This document shows, in pieces, positions 13,301 through 25,577 of a stretch of DNA of 64,000 bases (the first letter of the stretch is position 1; each line of letters opens with the position of its first letter). The DNA is from Homalodisca vitripennis. Taxonomy: Eukaryota; Arthropoda; Insecta; Hemiptera; Cicadellidae. Where the stretch lies: the NCBI RefSeq assembly GCF_021130785.1, contig NC_060214.1, forward strand, positions 2,321,001-2,385,000, read 5' to 3'. The notes beneath the pieces are model-generated. The model ran no database searches, was not told where the DNA came from, and saw nothing but the letters and a program-made list of their open reading frames with translations. The translations under genes were made by a program, and so were the position numbers.

Positions 13301-15890
13301 GCACATTACTATATACACGTATATAATAAATTATAAAAAAAAACACATATAAGTCTATTTGACACTCCTAATGCTTTTCATCTTAAATAAACATTACACA
13401 TTGCTAATATGTGGAGGTAAATTTATTAAAAATTCATATACGCCTACTTGACATTCCTAATGATTTCCATTCGGAATAAACATTGCACATTACTATACAT
13501 GTATATAATAAATTATAAAAAACACATATAAGTCTATTTGACATTCCTAATGCTTTTCATCTAAAATAACATTACACACTGCTAATATGTGGAGGTAATT
13601 TATTAAAAATTTCATATACGGCCTACTTGACATTCCTAATGATTTCCATTCGAAATAACATTGCACATTACTATACATGTATATAATAAATTATAAAAAA
13701 AACACATATAAGTCTATTTGACACTCCTAATGCTTTTCATCTAAAATAACATTACACATTGCTAATATGTGGAGGTTAATTTATTAAAAATTCATATACG
13801 CCTACTTGACATTTTTAATGATTTCCATTCAAAATAACATTGCACATTACTAATACATGTATATAGTAAATTATAAAAAAAAAAACACATATAAGTCTAT
13901 TTGACACTCCTAATGCTTTTCATCTAAAATAACATTACACATTGCTAATATGTGGAGGTAATTTATTAAAAATTCATATACGCCTACTTGACATTCCTAA
14001 TGATTTCCATTCGAAATAACATTGCACATTACTATACATGTATATAATAAATTATAAAAAAACACATATAAGTCTATTTGACACTCCTAATGCTTTTCAT
14101 CTAAAATAACATTACACACTGCTAATATGTGGAGGTAATTTATTAAAAAATTCATATACGCCTACTTGACATTCCTAATGATTTCCATTCGAAATAACAT
14201 TGCACATTACTATACATGTATATAATAAATTATAAAAAAAAACACATATAAGTCTATTTGACACTCCTAATGCTTTTCATCTAAAATAACATTACACATT
14301 GCTAATATGTGGAGGTAATTTATTAAAAAATTCATATACGCCTACTTGACATTTTTAATGATTTCCATTCAAAATAACATTGCACATTACTAATACATGT
14401 ATATAGTAAATTATAAAAAAAAACACATAGAAGTCTATTTGACACTCCTAATGCTTTTCATCTAAAATAAGATTACACATTGCTAATATGTGGAGGTAAT
14501 TTATTAAAAATTCATATACGCCTACTTGACATTCCTAATGATTTCCATTCGAAATAACATTGCACATTACTATACATGTATATAATAAATTATAAAAAAA
14601 CACATATAAGTCTATTTGACACTCCTAATGCTTTTCATTTAAAATAACATTACACATTGCTAATATGTGGAGGTAATTTATTAAAAATTCATATACGCCT
14701 ACTTGACATTTCTAATGATTTCCATTCAAAATAACATTGCACATTACTAATACATGTATATAGTAAATTATAATAAAACACCTATAAGTCTATTTGACAC
14801 TCCTAATGCTTTTCATCTAAAATAAGATTACACATTGATAATATGTGGACGTAATTTATTAAAAATTCATATACGCCTACTTGACATTCCTAATGATTTC
14901 CATTCGAAATAACATTGCACATTACTATACATATATATATAAGAAATTATAATAAAACACATATAAGTCTATTTGACACTCCTAATGCTTTTCATCTAAA
15001 ATAACATTACACATTGCTAATATGTGGAGGTAATATATTAAAAATTCATATACGCCTACTTGACATTCTTAATGATTTCCATTCGAAATAACATTGCACA
15101 TTACTATACATGTATATAATAAAATTATAATAAAACACATATAAGTCTATTTGACACTCCTAATGCTTTTCATCTAAAATAAACATTACACATTGCTAAT
15201 ATGTGGAGGTAATTTATTAAAAATTCATATACGCCTACTTGACATTCCTAATGATTTCCATTCGAAATAACATTGCACATTACTATACATGTATATAATA
15301 AATTATAAAAAAACACATATAAGTCTATTTGACACTCCTAATGCTTTTCATCTAAAATAACACTACACATTGCTAATATGTGGAGGTAATTTATTAAAAA
15401 TTCATATACGCCTACTTGACATTTTTAATGATTTCCATTCAAAATAACATTGCACATTACTAATAGATGTATATAGTAAATTATAAAAAACACATAGAAG
15501 TCTATTTGACACTCCTAATGCTTTTCATCTAAAATAACATTACACATTGCTAATATGTGGAGGTAATTTATTAAAATTTTATATACGCCTACTTGACATT
15601 CATAATGATTTCCCATTCGAAATAACATTGTACATTGCTAATACATGTAGATAATAAATTATAAATTACTCGTATAAGTCTATTTGACACTCCTAATGCT
15701 TTTCATCAAAAATAACATTGCACATTGCTAATATGTAAAGGTAATTTATTAAACGTATTATAGGCCTTCTTGGCACTCCTAATGTATTCCATAAAAAAAT
15801 ATCATTTTCACATTGCTAATATGTGACAGTATTTTAATACCAATTCATATACGCCAACTTAAAACCTTTAAAATGCTTTTTATATTTCTG
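10350..15890. repeat. large satellite array, ~178-bp dimeric unit, ~31 copies
   Basis: About 31 head-to-tail copies of a ~178-bp unit. The landmark CGCCTACTTGACATT occurs near 10397, 10573, 10751, 10930 and 11107, and so on at ~178-bp steps. Each unit is a dimer. Monomer A (~89 bp) begins GCCTACTTGACATTCCTAAT and monomer B (~88 bp) begins GTCTATTTGACACTCCTAAT. The two agree at about 40 of their first 50 positions and diverge afterwards. Variation is mostly in A-run length plus a few diagnostic substitutions. The right-most units (15550-15890) are strongly diverged, while the interior is homogeneous. No open frame of note; non-coding satellite. Confidence 0.97.
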
Positions 15891-16013
15891 TGATTCACTA
15901 TTTAAAAGTTTGACTCCATATCTGTGTTTAATTTAAATTCTTGCTTGATTACTTCCTAAGGGTTTTCTAATTATGCTTGGATAAGTGAGAGAAATATTTA
16001 CGTTTTTTATCGT

Positions 16014-16325
16014 ATACTAGCAGTTGCTCGCGGCTTCGCACCCAATTTCCTGTTGAAAAAAAAAACAACGAGGCTACGACAAACAAAAAGTAGACTTCCT
16101 TCCGACCTTTACACTGTCAGAAAATTATTTTTAATACCTTGTTCCGGTTCTAGTGCCAACGAAACACGTACTTTTTTCAAAAGTGTGCCTTGTGTTACAT
16201 CAGGCTATAGCAGATAATCAAAATGTATGATCATAATAGTTATAATTATATACTTTTCAAAATGTCACTAGTAAAAAGATAATACTCAATTAATTACGTA
16301 CGAGTAAATTCCTAAACCTCCTAAC
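16014..16325 (+). repeat. head of a dispersed repeat (TATACTAGCAG start)
   Basis: After the satellite decays, the sequence changes abruptly at TATACTAGCAGTTGCTCGCG and continues with GCTTCGCACCC. Such CTAGC-plus-CG-rich openings are common at one end of dispersed insect repeats, as I recall. A similar opening occurs at 57846. The element family is not certain, and I see no protein in it. It runs directly into the nested satellite at 16328. Confidence 0.45.
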
Positions 16326-18265
16326 TTAGAATAACGCGATTGGATATCTTCAATTTCATGCCAAGATGTATGCAACTTACACTTCCGAATGTAGAGTTAG
16401 ATGTGAAGTAAACTCCAAGTAATAAAAAAACTAAACATTTTGAATAATGTTATTGTATGAAAATAAACTATATGTTGTAAACTTAAATAGAATTTACTAG
16501 TGGTTGCTAAGAAACGTAATGATGTATATAGTGAAAAGGTTTATAAAATCAGTTATAACATACACTAAAATGATTACAATGTACTGAATTTTAAATTGAT
16601 CAGTCTTCTTATTGAAGGCGACGCGAGATCCATTAGTGAGATAACGTCTTTGTGGAGAATTCCATTATCGACGTGACATCCCAGCCAACAAATCATAGCG
16701 AGTGCAGTGTCTGACAGTGTAACTTGCTGTAATCTGAATCTATAACATCTTCTTATTGGAGGAGAAGTATGATCTATTTTTGGGATAACATCTTTGTGGA
16801 GAATTCCATTATTGATGTTACATTCCGGCTAACAAATCATAGCGAGTGCTGAGTCTGAATATTGCAACTTACTGTAATCTGAATCTATAGCATCTTCTTA
16901 TTGGAGGAGAAGTATGATCTATTTTTTGGGATAACATATTTGTAGAGAATTCCATTATTGATGTTGCATTCCGGCTAATAAATCATAGCGAGTGCTGAGT
17001 CTGATATTGCAACTTACTGTAATTTGAATCTATATAAAATCTTCTTATTGGAGGAGAAGTGTGATCTATTTTTGGGATAACATCTTTGTGGAGATTTCCA
17101 TTATTGATGTTAATAATAATGTTAATAATAATAATGTTGATGTTAATAGAATAACGCGATTGGATATCTTCAATTCATGCCAAGATGTATGCAACTTACA
17201 CTTCCGAATGTAGAGTTAGATGTGAAGTAAACTCCAAGTAATAAAAAAAAACTAAACATTTTGAATAATGTTATTGTATGAAAATAAACTATATGTTGTT
17301 AATACTTAAATAGAATTTACTAGTGGTTGCTCAGAAACGTAATGATGTATATAGTGAAAAGGTTTATAAAATCAGTTATAACATACATACACTAAAATGA
17401 TTACAATGTACTGAATTTTAAATTGATCAGTCTTCTTATTGAAGGCGACGCGAGATCCATTAGTGAGATAAACGTCTTTGTGGAGAATTCCATTATCGAT
17501 GTGACATCCCAGCCAACAAATCATAGCGAGTGCAGTGTCTGACAGTGTAACTTGCTGTAATCTGAATCTATAACATCTTCTTATTGGAGGAGAAGTGTGA
17601 TATATTTTTGGGATAACATCTTTGTGGAGATTTCCATTATTGATGTTAATAATAATGTTAATAATATAATAAGGTTGATGTTAATAGAATAACGCGATTG
17701 GATATCTTCAATTCATGCCAAGATGTATGCAACTTACACTTCCGAATGTAGAGTTAGATGTGAAGTAAACTCCAAGTAATAAAAAAACTAAACATTTTGA
17801 ATAATGTTATTGTATGAAAATAAACTATATGTTGTAATACTTAAATAGAATTTACTAGTGGTTGCTAAGAAACGTAATGATGTATATAGTGAAAAGGTTT
17901 ATAAAATCAGTTATAACATACGCTAAAATGGTTACAATGTACTGAATTTTAAATTGATCAGTCTTCTTATTGAAGGCGACGCGAGATCCATTAGTGAGAT
18001 AACGTCTTTGTGGAGAATTCCATTATCGATGTGACATCCCAGCCAACAAATCATAGCGAGTGCAGTGTCTGACAGTGTAACTTGCTGTAATCTGAATCTA
18101 TAACATCTTCTTATTGGAGGAGAAGTATGATCTATTTTTGGGATAACATCTTTGTGGAGAATTCCATTATTGATGTTACATTCCGGCTAACAAATCATAG
18201 TGAATGCTGAGTCTGATATTGCAACTTACCGTAATCTGAATCTATAGCATATTCGTACAGGAGGA
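16326..18265. repeat. nested satellite with large and ~145-bp sub-units
   Basis: A long unit starts with AGAATAACGCGATTGGATAT at 16328, 17148 and 17686 (spacings 820 and 538). It contains CCAAGATGTATGCAAC, TAGTGGTTGCT and ACTGAATTTTAAATTGATCA. Each long unit ends in a variable number of ~145-bp sub-repeats carrying TCTTCTTATTGGAGGAGAAG, GGGATAACAT, TTTGTGGAGA and AACAAATCATAGCGAGTGC. Different sub-repeat numbers explain the unequal spacing. Between long units lie short TTAATAATAATG-type microsatellites (about 17108-17146 and 17645-17684). Non-coding. Confidence 0.92.
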
Positions 18266-20469
18266 GAAATATGATTTATTGGTGAGATGACATATGCAGT
18301 TCTTTACTTTTTACCACTATCGTGGCAACAATGCTAGCTCAATATTGGCCTTGGAAATAATTCGCTCAAACTATAAGTACTAATACAATACATTGGGTGG
18401 GATTCTGGGGATAACTACTAGTTTCAGTATGAATTTAATTTTTTTCATTAATTACTGAGAATCCCCCAAGCTCTTTCTATTGACCAGAAATATATGATCG
18501 TTTTTTAATGCGTCCTTTTAAAAAAAATTTAAGCAATTTTAATCACATTTCAAATACTTCATTCAACCACAAACGCATGTTTTTCACAACAAATCACAGA
18601 CTTTCCAATTACAAACCGTTGCAAAGAGTGCTCCTATTTAAGTTATATAAAGACTTTTTACGTAAGTAATTAACGTAACACTTTTTTACATTATTGAGAA
18701 AATTTTTAAAATATGGTTAGCACACAAAAATTCGTATTCCAAGAAAGTATTCCGGAATATTTTTAACACTAATTTTAAATATCTAACAGGCATGTAAACT
18801 TTTCCGCAATATTTATGTTCTTTTTGGTTTGTAATTGAACATATCAATAAAACTTTCTCCGAAATATATCATATATGTCTATCATGTTTGTGGCATATCT
18901 TTAAAATAACAACTTTATTATCTAAGACATTTCGTCACATTTTCAAATACTATCTTTGCTATACACTATTTCTAGTTTATTGCTTTAATATTTTTCTGTT
19001 AATATTTGTGGAAAACTTCATGTTTAGGTCGAAATTTTTGGTAAATACGTTTATAAATTCTTTTGAAAGGACTCTTTCTCATGGATTTTGGATTTCATTT
19101 ATATACTTCGTCAATTTTTTAAGCCGTTCTAGATTTTATTAAAGTATTATTCAGTTTTTGAAACAAAATATATTAATTAATTAATTAAAAGAAAAACCAA
19201 ATTTGGTTCAGTACAGCCGAATTAATTTTTAAAAATATTTTCTAGTTCCTGGTTTGATCATCGTTCTTCAAAGGTTCAGTGAGCAATAACCCATGTTTGA
19301 AAAACAGCTCTGTTTTAGTAAGTTGGATGGTTCGAATCGAATTGTATGAATTTTTTATTAAATTTCTAATTTATATAACTTTAAACATTCTAAATTCGCC
19401 ATTTATACTTTCAGTAACGTATACAAAAAATCGATTATCAATAAAAGTACATAAAATAATGTTTTATTTGACACCTAAATTAATGTTGAGATAACTACTA
19501 TACCTAATGCAAGTAAACTCAGATACTAAATTAATTATTAAAAGACAATTCTATATATATATATAGTAAATGTTCATCTTTACGAGCGACACCTATTACT
19601 ATTTTAATTTGTGAACTTGTTAACCTCTTAAAAAGGTTTGCTATATTTGATAAAATAATGGTGTCTACTGTAAATAAAGAAACCCCTGATGCAAAAGAAT
19701 GTGAATCAAAGACATTAAACACAAGCTACAAACGTCAAGATCTTTGACGATTGATACAATATAAATATAATAACTTTGTTAGTTAATATATGTTGCTTGT
19801 TGTTTACTATCGCTTATTATATATTAATAGTGGCTAATAAGTAAAGAATTGATTCTGAGTACTTATAGTTTATATTTAAAAGCATTGCATACTGGGTTTA
19901 CATATAAATGAAAGTTAGGTTTAGAGGGAAGAAGAAGCAATATTCTTCACTGTCAGTTTTCTTAGTATTACCTGCGAACAAACATGTATTAATGTAGTTA
20001 TAAATTTACAAATTAATCAGTATTGTACAGTACTTGTTTGCATAAGTAAATCTGCCGTGATTACTAAGTGAAAATGTATCCTTTGTGTATAACTTTGACT
20101 CACATCATAAATAAATAAGTCGTTGAGGACAATGCTCATGAAAACCTCAAACTGTCTATTGCTATTCCAATCATAAAAGTCCAAACTTCAGATATGTCAA
20201 AATTATAGGCCAATTTCCTTAATTTTAATTTTTCTCTAAATATTTTAAACCATTAACTTTTGTTGACTGTATAATCATTTTCTACCTCATGATCTTTTTA
20301 CAAAGTTTTTTCTTGGAATTAGGAGGGATTTAATTAATTGTTATCGTGTACCATCGCTGAGTTGATAGAAGATGTTATGAACCGGTTGGATGGACCATAC
20401 TGGGCCGGTGGAGTATATATATATATCCAACACATTTGGTTGCGTGAGACATTATATGTTTCTTCTTAT
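18266..20469. other. AT-rich stretch, nothing recognised
   Basis: Several short frames (18888-19142 and 19279-19494 plus; 19531-19722 minus) are rich in F, I, L, N and S as expected of AT-rich DNA, and none has a family motif. A short TA run sits near 19552-19566. Confidence 0.55.
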
Positions 20470-20730
20470 TTAGCTGGCAGTAGCGAGGCAGTTGGTTGCC
20501 AGTTACCTTTCGCTCGGTACTTGGTTCTCTGATTGTTTTATGTAAATGATCTTTCAACCAAAACTGACCCCAAGCTTGTTTGCTATGCTGACAAAAACTG
20601 CATCAATATCCTTTGCTCCAAGGACTGCATAATGACATGAGTGCCACTTCTTAGGTCTGGACAGATGGTTTTTCTTCAAAGGCCTCCACTTGAATGATAA
20701 AATACGATCATAGTGTGTTTACCAGTAGTA
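20470..20730 (+). pseudogene. non-LTR reverse transcriptase fragment (motifs B-C)
   Basis: The plus strand reads RSVLGSL near 20515, a remnant of the G-PQGSVLGPL block. After a one-base frame change it reads LFYVNDLSTKTDPKLVCYAD near 20540-20590, the strand leading into RT motif C. The catalytic YADD box is YADK here. Further on, with another shift, WFFFKGLHLNDK is recognisable near 20665, matching the W---NGLHLN-DKT block of Jockey-like elements. Frameshifts and loss of the second catalytic Asp show it is dead. Its orientation is opposite to the larger LINE remnants elsewhere in the window. Confidence 0.75.
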
Positions 20731-22040
20731 CAATAATGATGATACAATAATGTGGAATTAAACCATGTAATGTCCAAAATATTTTTATTAAAAAAAATAG
20801 GCAGTATTAAAATGATCCGTCTTGATTTTAAAAATCTTCAGTGAAACTTGAGTTGTATGATATAATTTCAAAAGTAACTTCAATTACCATAAAACACTTT
20901 ATAGCTTATGTTTATTGAAATAAAATATGTGGGACTGTATCTAGATAGTTTGGATTTACTTGGATCAACTAAATAATATATTTTATAACAACAAACATAG
21001 TTTTATTTAGTACAAATATACATTGCCGTTAATAAAACACATGCTTATTACTGTAAGTAAAGTGCCTCTAAGAAGCAGCAAGCGTTGTTGTGTAAAATGC
21101 AAACCCTCATCACTTTGAGACCCAACTACGTATGCACGAGCTTCCTTGTCTGCATCCTGTTACGTTTTATTATCTTCATGTTTTTGGTTCTTTTGAAATA
21201 GTTTTCTGCTGCACATTTTTTATGTAAATATTTTATTTTGACGTAGTATCTTGTGGTTTCAAATGCATCTAGATAAAGACTAAAGATAAGTATATTAAAT
21301 GTATAGCTTAACGATTCTCGCTGAGTGTCACTAGCGAACATGGCCAAACAAAAATTATTATCTTTGTTAGTGTTTTACAAACGTTTATCCTTAAAAGGTT
21401 GGATTCTTTAATATAATAAAAATGTTTTTGAATTGAAGATAGGTAAGGACTTACAAGACTAAATATAAAACAAATGTAATAGTTGATGAACATCAAATAT
21501 GAGATCCTCGTAATCAACATGTACCTCAGTTCTGCCTTCTGCGACAGTTGGGAACAGTACGTGTAAGTGTACATAAGGAACAGAATTGACCTGATTGGTA
21601 GTGTCATTATAATCTTCTAGTTATAATAATTAGATTATTTTGTATAAAAACGTTTTGTCATAATTTAGTACTAACTAAGAGTACTCTTTCATTATCTGTT
21701 CAAAGTTAGCTTAGTTGATTTTAGGCGGGTCATAAATTTTCGCATAACTATGAGTAATTAACATGAGTTCAACAATACATGATGTTAAAGTGTAATGGAA
21801 AAGGAAATTACCGATTTTATGGCGTATTGAAAATGGGATTTTCTGTTAAATAGGCATTATATGTTCTGAAGTAATTTATAATTAGACATAAAATAAATAC
21901 TGCATTAATTACAGTACGTTAGTAGTAAGTTATTTGTTACCAAATATTTAAACACAACAGGTAATAGTGCGTAAGATGAAAAACGGATATGCAAAAACAA
22001 ACAGATCCGGAAGCGGTGGGCGATCAAAAGTTAGAAAACT
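20731..22040. other. AT-rich stretch, nothing recognised
   Basis: Short minus-strand frames at 21126-21347 and 21308-21607 have no family features. Confidence 0.5.
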
Positions 22041-22044
22041 AACA

Positions 22045-22205
22045 TGACCTACATAACACTAGGATATCCTGTATGACACTAGGATATCCTGTATAGCACC
22101 TCCTACATAACACTACCATTTCTTAACGTGACAAAGCATAACCTAAATAATACTGACATGTCCGACGTAAGACTCGTATGTCCTAAATAACACTTACATG
22201 TCTTT
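22045..22205. repeat. short imperfect tandem motif
   Basis: A ~20-base motif around ACACTAGGATATCCTGTATG occurs twice exactly. It then decays into variants with CCTA-ATAACACT and ACATGTC. Small, non-coding array. Confidence 0.6.
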
Positions 22206-24082
22206 CGGTTTATGGGCATTGGCTTAATCTACTTACACATGAATAATTTATTATTGATACGAACAAATTCACAAAAGGCTAACACTAATTTTGAGGATTA
22301 GAATCTATACTCTTCGTCAGGTGAGTGAGGAACAGAAAGAAGGAAAGAAGGAAATTAAAGGGTTCAAATTATACTCAAAAAGCTGCTCTATTGGTGGAGA
22401 CCTTTTCGTAAGAGCATTCACATATGAAGTTACCTTAACAAAATATAACATAGTGATTCACCCAATAATATACCCTAGTTTCAATCTAATTTGTCCACAA
22501 GTGGTGTTGCTCTTATGTAGACGCCATGTATCAAGTTACTGCCTTGTATATCTCAATGGGTAATGGCTATTAATTAAGTTTGAAACGAGTATTCTGTGAC
22601 TAATGTGTTAGTTGAGTAGAATTGATAGCCCCTCAAGGTGAGAAGATCCAAGGTTACAGTAATGTTCTGATGGCTTTCTTGGGCTAGGATAATTTAATAT
22701 TGACCGTTTCCATATTTCCCCAATTAAAACTAAGCTACAGCTAAAAGACAAGAAGATCTAGGATAGAAGCAGTGAATAAGCAATCGGTTTTGGCTTTAAG
22801 ATCTTCAGTCAAATTTAAATTGGCACTGAATTGTCATAAAACAGTCATTTTTCAGTGAACTGTGCTCAGACCTTAGATATTGCCAACATATTAAGAATTA
22901 ATTGTTAAATAAGTGTTCAAAATGTCTTATTTATAACAATGCCTTGCTTTCACCATACGTTTATTTACCGTATGGAATGAGTGGTTTATAAAACTAATTT
23001 AGGTTTCATTGCTAATTATGGTCAGGATTACTCAATGTGGGCTAATATATGTTTTGCAGAATATAGTGAAGCCAAACACTATGTTTGGTTATTATTTGTT
23101 CTAGTATATGTAATGTAATTTATTATATATTATATTATATTATATAAATTGCTAAACAATGAATAGTGTAGAAAGTAACGTAATGGAAATGCGTAAATTA
23201 GTAATCTGCCTAAAGAAATATTTCTTACAGTTTTTGTAAATATATAAAAGTACGAGGTATTTGTATCAATATGTGATGAATTGTATCTCTACATTCAATA
23301 GATCTTTAAAAATTATATAAAAAATAAATATATGATAACGAAATAAACTGAACGTTATTTATTTCTTGTATTATTACGTATAGTTCCGTTTCTAAATGTG
23401 AATTTATAATTTTCAAATTTTGCATGAGGTTATAGTAAAATGCTGGCAACTCTCTCTGGTCAAGTTAATATTAATAGCTGTTAATGTTGGAGAAGATTGC
23501 CAACACATTCTCGGTGACTATGCAGAGAATTTGTGATATGTGCTAACGGACGGGCGTTTATAACGCCTCAAAATTCCGGAAGTGCCAACGGCTGTATCGT
23601 GAAGTACGAGTGCAGCTCTATATAGGTCTGTGTGATTACTTTTATATCGATACTTTCCATACAAATGTATGTATAAAAAAACACTATGTTTACCTTGACA
23701 ACTTTAATGGATCAGTCAATGAATATGGAGAAGTCAATGGGGAGTAGTTCACAAGTCCAAGGCTTATCTTTATTATGGTTTATAAAACCAATTATTATAC
23801 TATTATAGAGGCAGTATTGGTGGTTTAACTGTAATGTGATTTGGAATGGAATTGAGAGCTAAGTATGCATTTCAGACCATTTTACAGTTTGGATATTCCT
23901 GTGAATGTAATAATGATAACTAATGAGTAAAATTTATAAGCAATAAAACTCTAAAAGGTAATAAACACATTATTGGGTTTTATGAATACTTCACCACGTA
24001 TCGTCTATTACACGGTAAACAATGTCATTTACGTGTGCTACATCCTATTGGATAAATATTAAATCTTCTCAATTCCTTATAG
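22206..24082. other. nothing recognised
   Basis: A 90-codon plus frame at 22291-22563 is the longest here, but it shows no domain, signal peptide or family motif. I do not call it a gene. Confidence 0.5.
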
Positions 24083-24720
24083 AACACAGCTTACAGACAG
24101 AAAAACACAGACAAATAATAACACAGCCTGCAGAACTACACAGCCTAAATAACTAAACAGTCTAAAGAATAACACTGGCTAAAGATCAACACAGTCTACA
24201 GAACGACACAGCTTAGAGAGAAACCCAGCATAAGAACAACCACAGACTAAATAACTAAAACATTCTAAAGAAATATCACTGGCTAAAGATTAACACAGTC
24301 TACAGAACTACACAGCTTAGAGAGAAACCCAGCATAAGGACAACACAGCCTAAATAACTAAACAGTCTAAAAGTAACACTGACAAAAGATTAACACACTC
24401 TACAGAACTACACAGCTTAGAGAGAAACCCAGCATAAGAATAACACGGACTAAATAACTAAACATTCTAAAGAATTACACTGGCTAAAGATCAACACAGT
24501 CTACAGAACCACACAGCTTAGAGACAAATCCAGCATAAGAACAAAACAGCCCAAATAACTTAACAGTTTAAATAACTATACAACCTAGATAACAACCATT
24601 AAATAACTACACAACCCATAGAACAAGACAGCTAGAGAAGAACAAAGCCAAAAGAATACCACAGCCTAGAGAACAACACAGCACAAATAACGGTGCTAAA
24701 AATTTTCCCAGTCTAGAAAG
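24083..24720. repeat. tandem array, ~100-bp unit built from ~17-bp motifs
   Basis: The landmark ACAGTCTACAGAAC (or a one-base variant) occurs near 24191, 24295, 24396 and 24495, about 100-104 bp apart. Each unit is itself made of A-rich motifs of the form AACACAGxCTAxAGAACTA. The outer parts keep the short motif but lose the longer periodicity, suggesting the 100-bp unit arose from an older short-motif array. Confidence 0.85.
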
Positions 24721-25052
24721 AAAATGACTACTGTGGACAAGTTAAATAAATGAAATAACAAAAGTACACTAGAAATTATTTAAATGAGTTTTTCATGTTG
24801 GTAACAAACATATAACTTAATTCTACCATTGAACACTTATAATATATTTTAATATTTATTTATATTTAGAAGCATTATTATTTTCGCGAATTAGCTATAC
24901 CTGTAGATCCAGGTTTTCGCATAGGGTTAAATAGAAAACATGATAACTGTCAGTTAATAAATACATGTTAGGACATCAAAAAATATCGAGTGGGGTTTAT
25001 TCTATTGCCGTAAACAGTGTGCATATATTATAAATACATATATATATAAATA
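24721..25052. other. AT-rich stretch, nothing recognised
   Basis: No feature before the terminal repeat of the mariner-like element. Confidence 0.5.
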
Positions 25053-25070
25053 TAATTTTTTTTTTTTTGT

Positions 25071-25171
25071 GTGATACTACTCAGTATTATAGACCAAAAT
25101 ATGAAAATAAAAAAATCCCTATCCCATCTATCTTTTAACTGCGACCAATTTCGATATTTTGTTAAAAAATC
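25071..25171. repeat. left terminal inverted repeat of the mariner-like element
   Basis: Pairs with 26436-26535 almost base for base. The matched inner block CTTTCAGCTGAC lies only at 25552 on this side, so the left arm is interrupted by about 380 bases not present on the right. Confidence 0.9.
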
Positions 25172-25577
25172 ATGTTTTGTTTCAATAAAACTCAATTTCC
25201 TCCATTATTTTTAATGTTTTTTTTTTAATTCTGAATCCATTTTTGAAATCTAAACAAAATTTTACATGGGAATAATGGAGGAAAACTGTCTTGAAAATAT
25301 GTTTGATACAAACAAATTGCTAATAAATCAAATTTCTTAAGTTTTCGGCAAAAACATTAAAAAGATATTAGACCCGAGGAATTAAGTGAAGTTAATTCTA
25401 AAGAGAGGCAATACCAAAAAAAACTTGCTCATTTTGTGGGCTTTAACATGACATATTGCATTGTCATATCTTATCAGTTTTTACTAATGACTATGCTATC
25501 TCTACAATCACAAGTATGAAGGAATACCCCATTTTCAGGTTTTATTTTGTCTTTCAGCTGACTTTACCTCTATCCAC

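Noticed and set aside
10350..15890. CRISPR-like regular repetition
   Set aside because: Units are contiguous, with no spacers of unrelated sequence, and the setting is eukaryotic. It is a satellite.
22291..22563. 90-codon plus ORF
   Set aside because: No family match, no signal peptide and no supporting splice or promoter signals.
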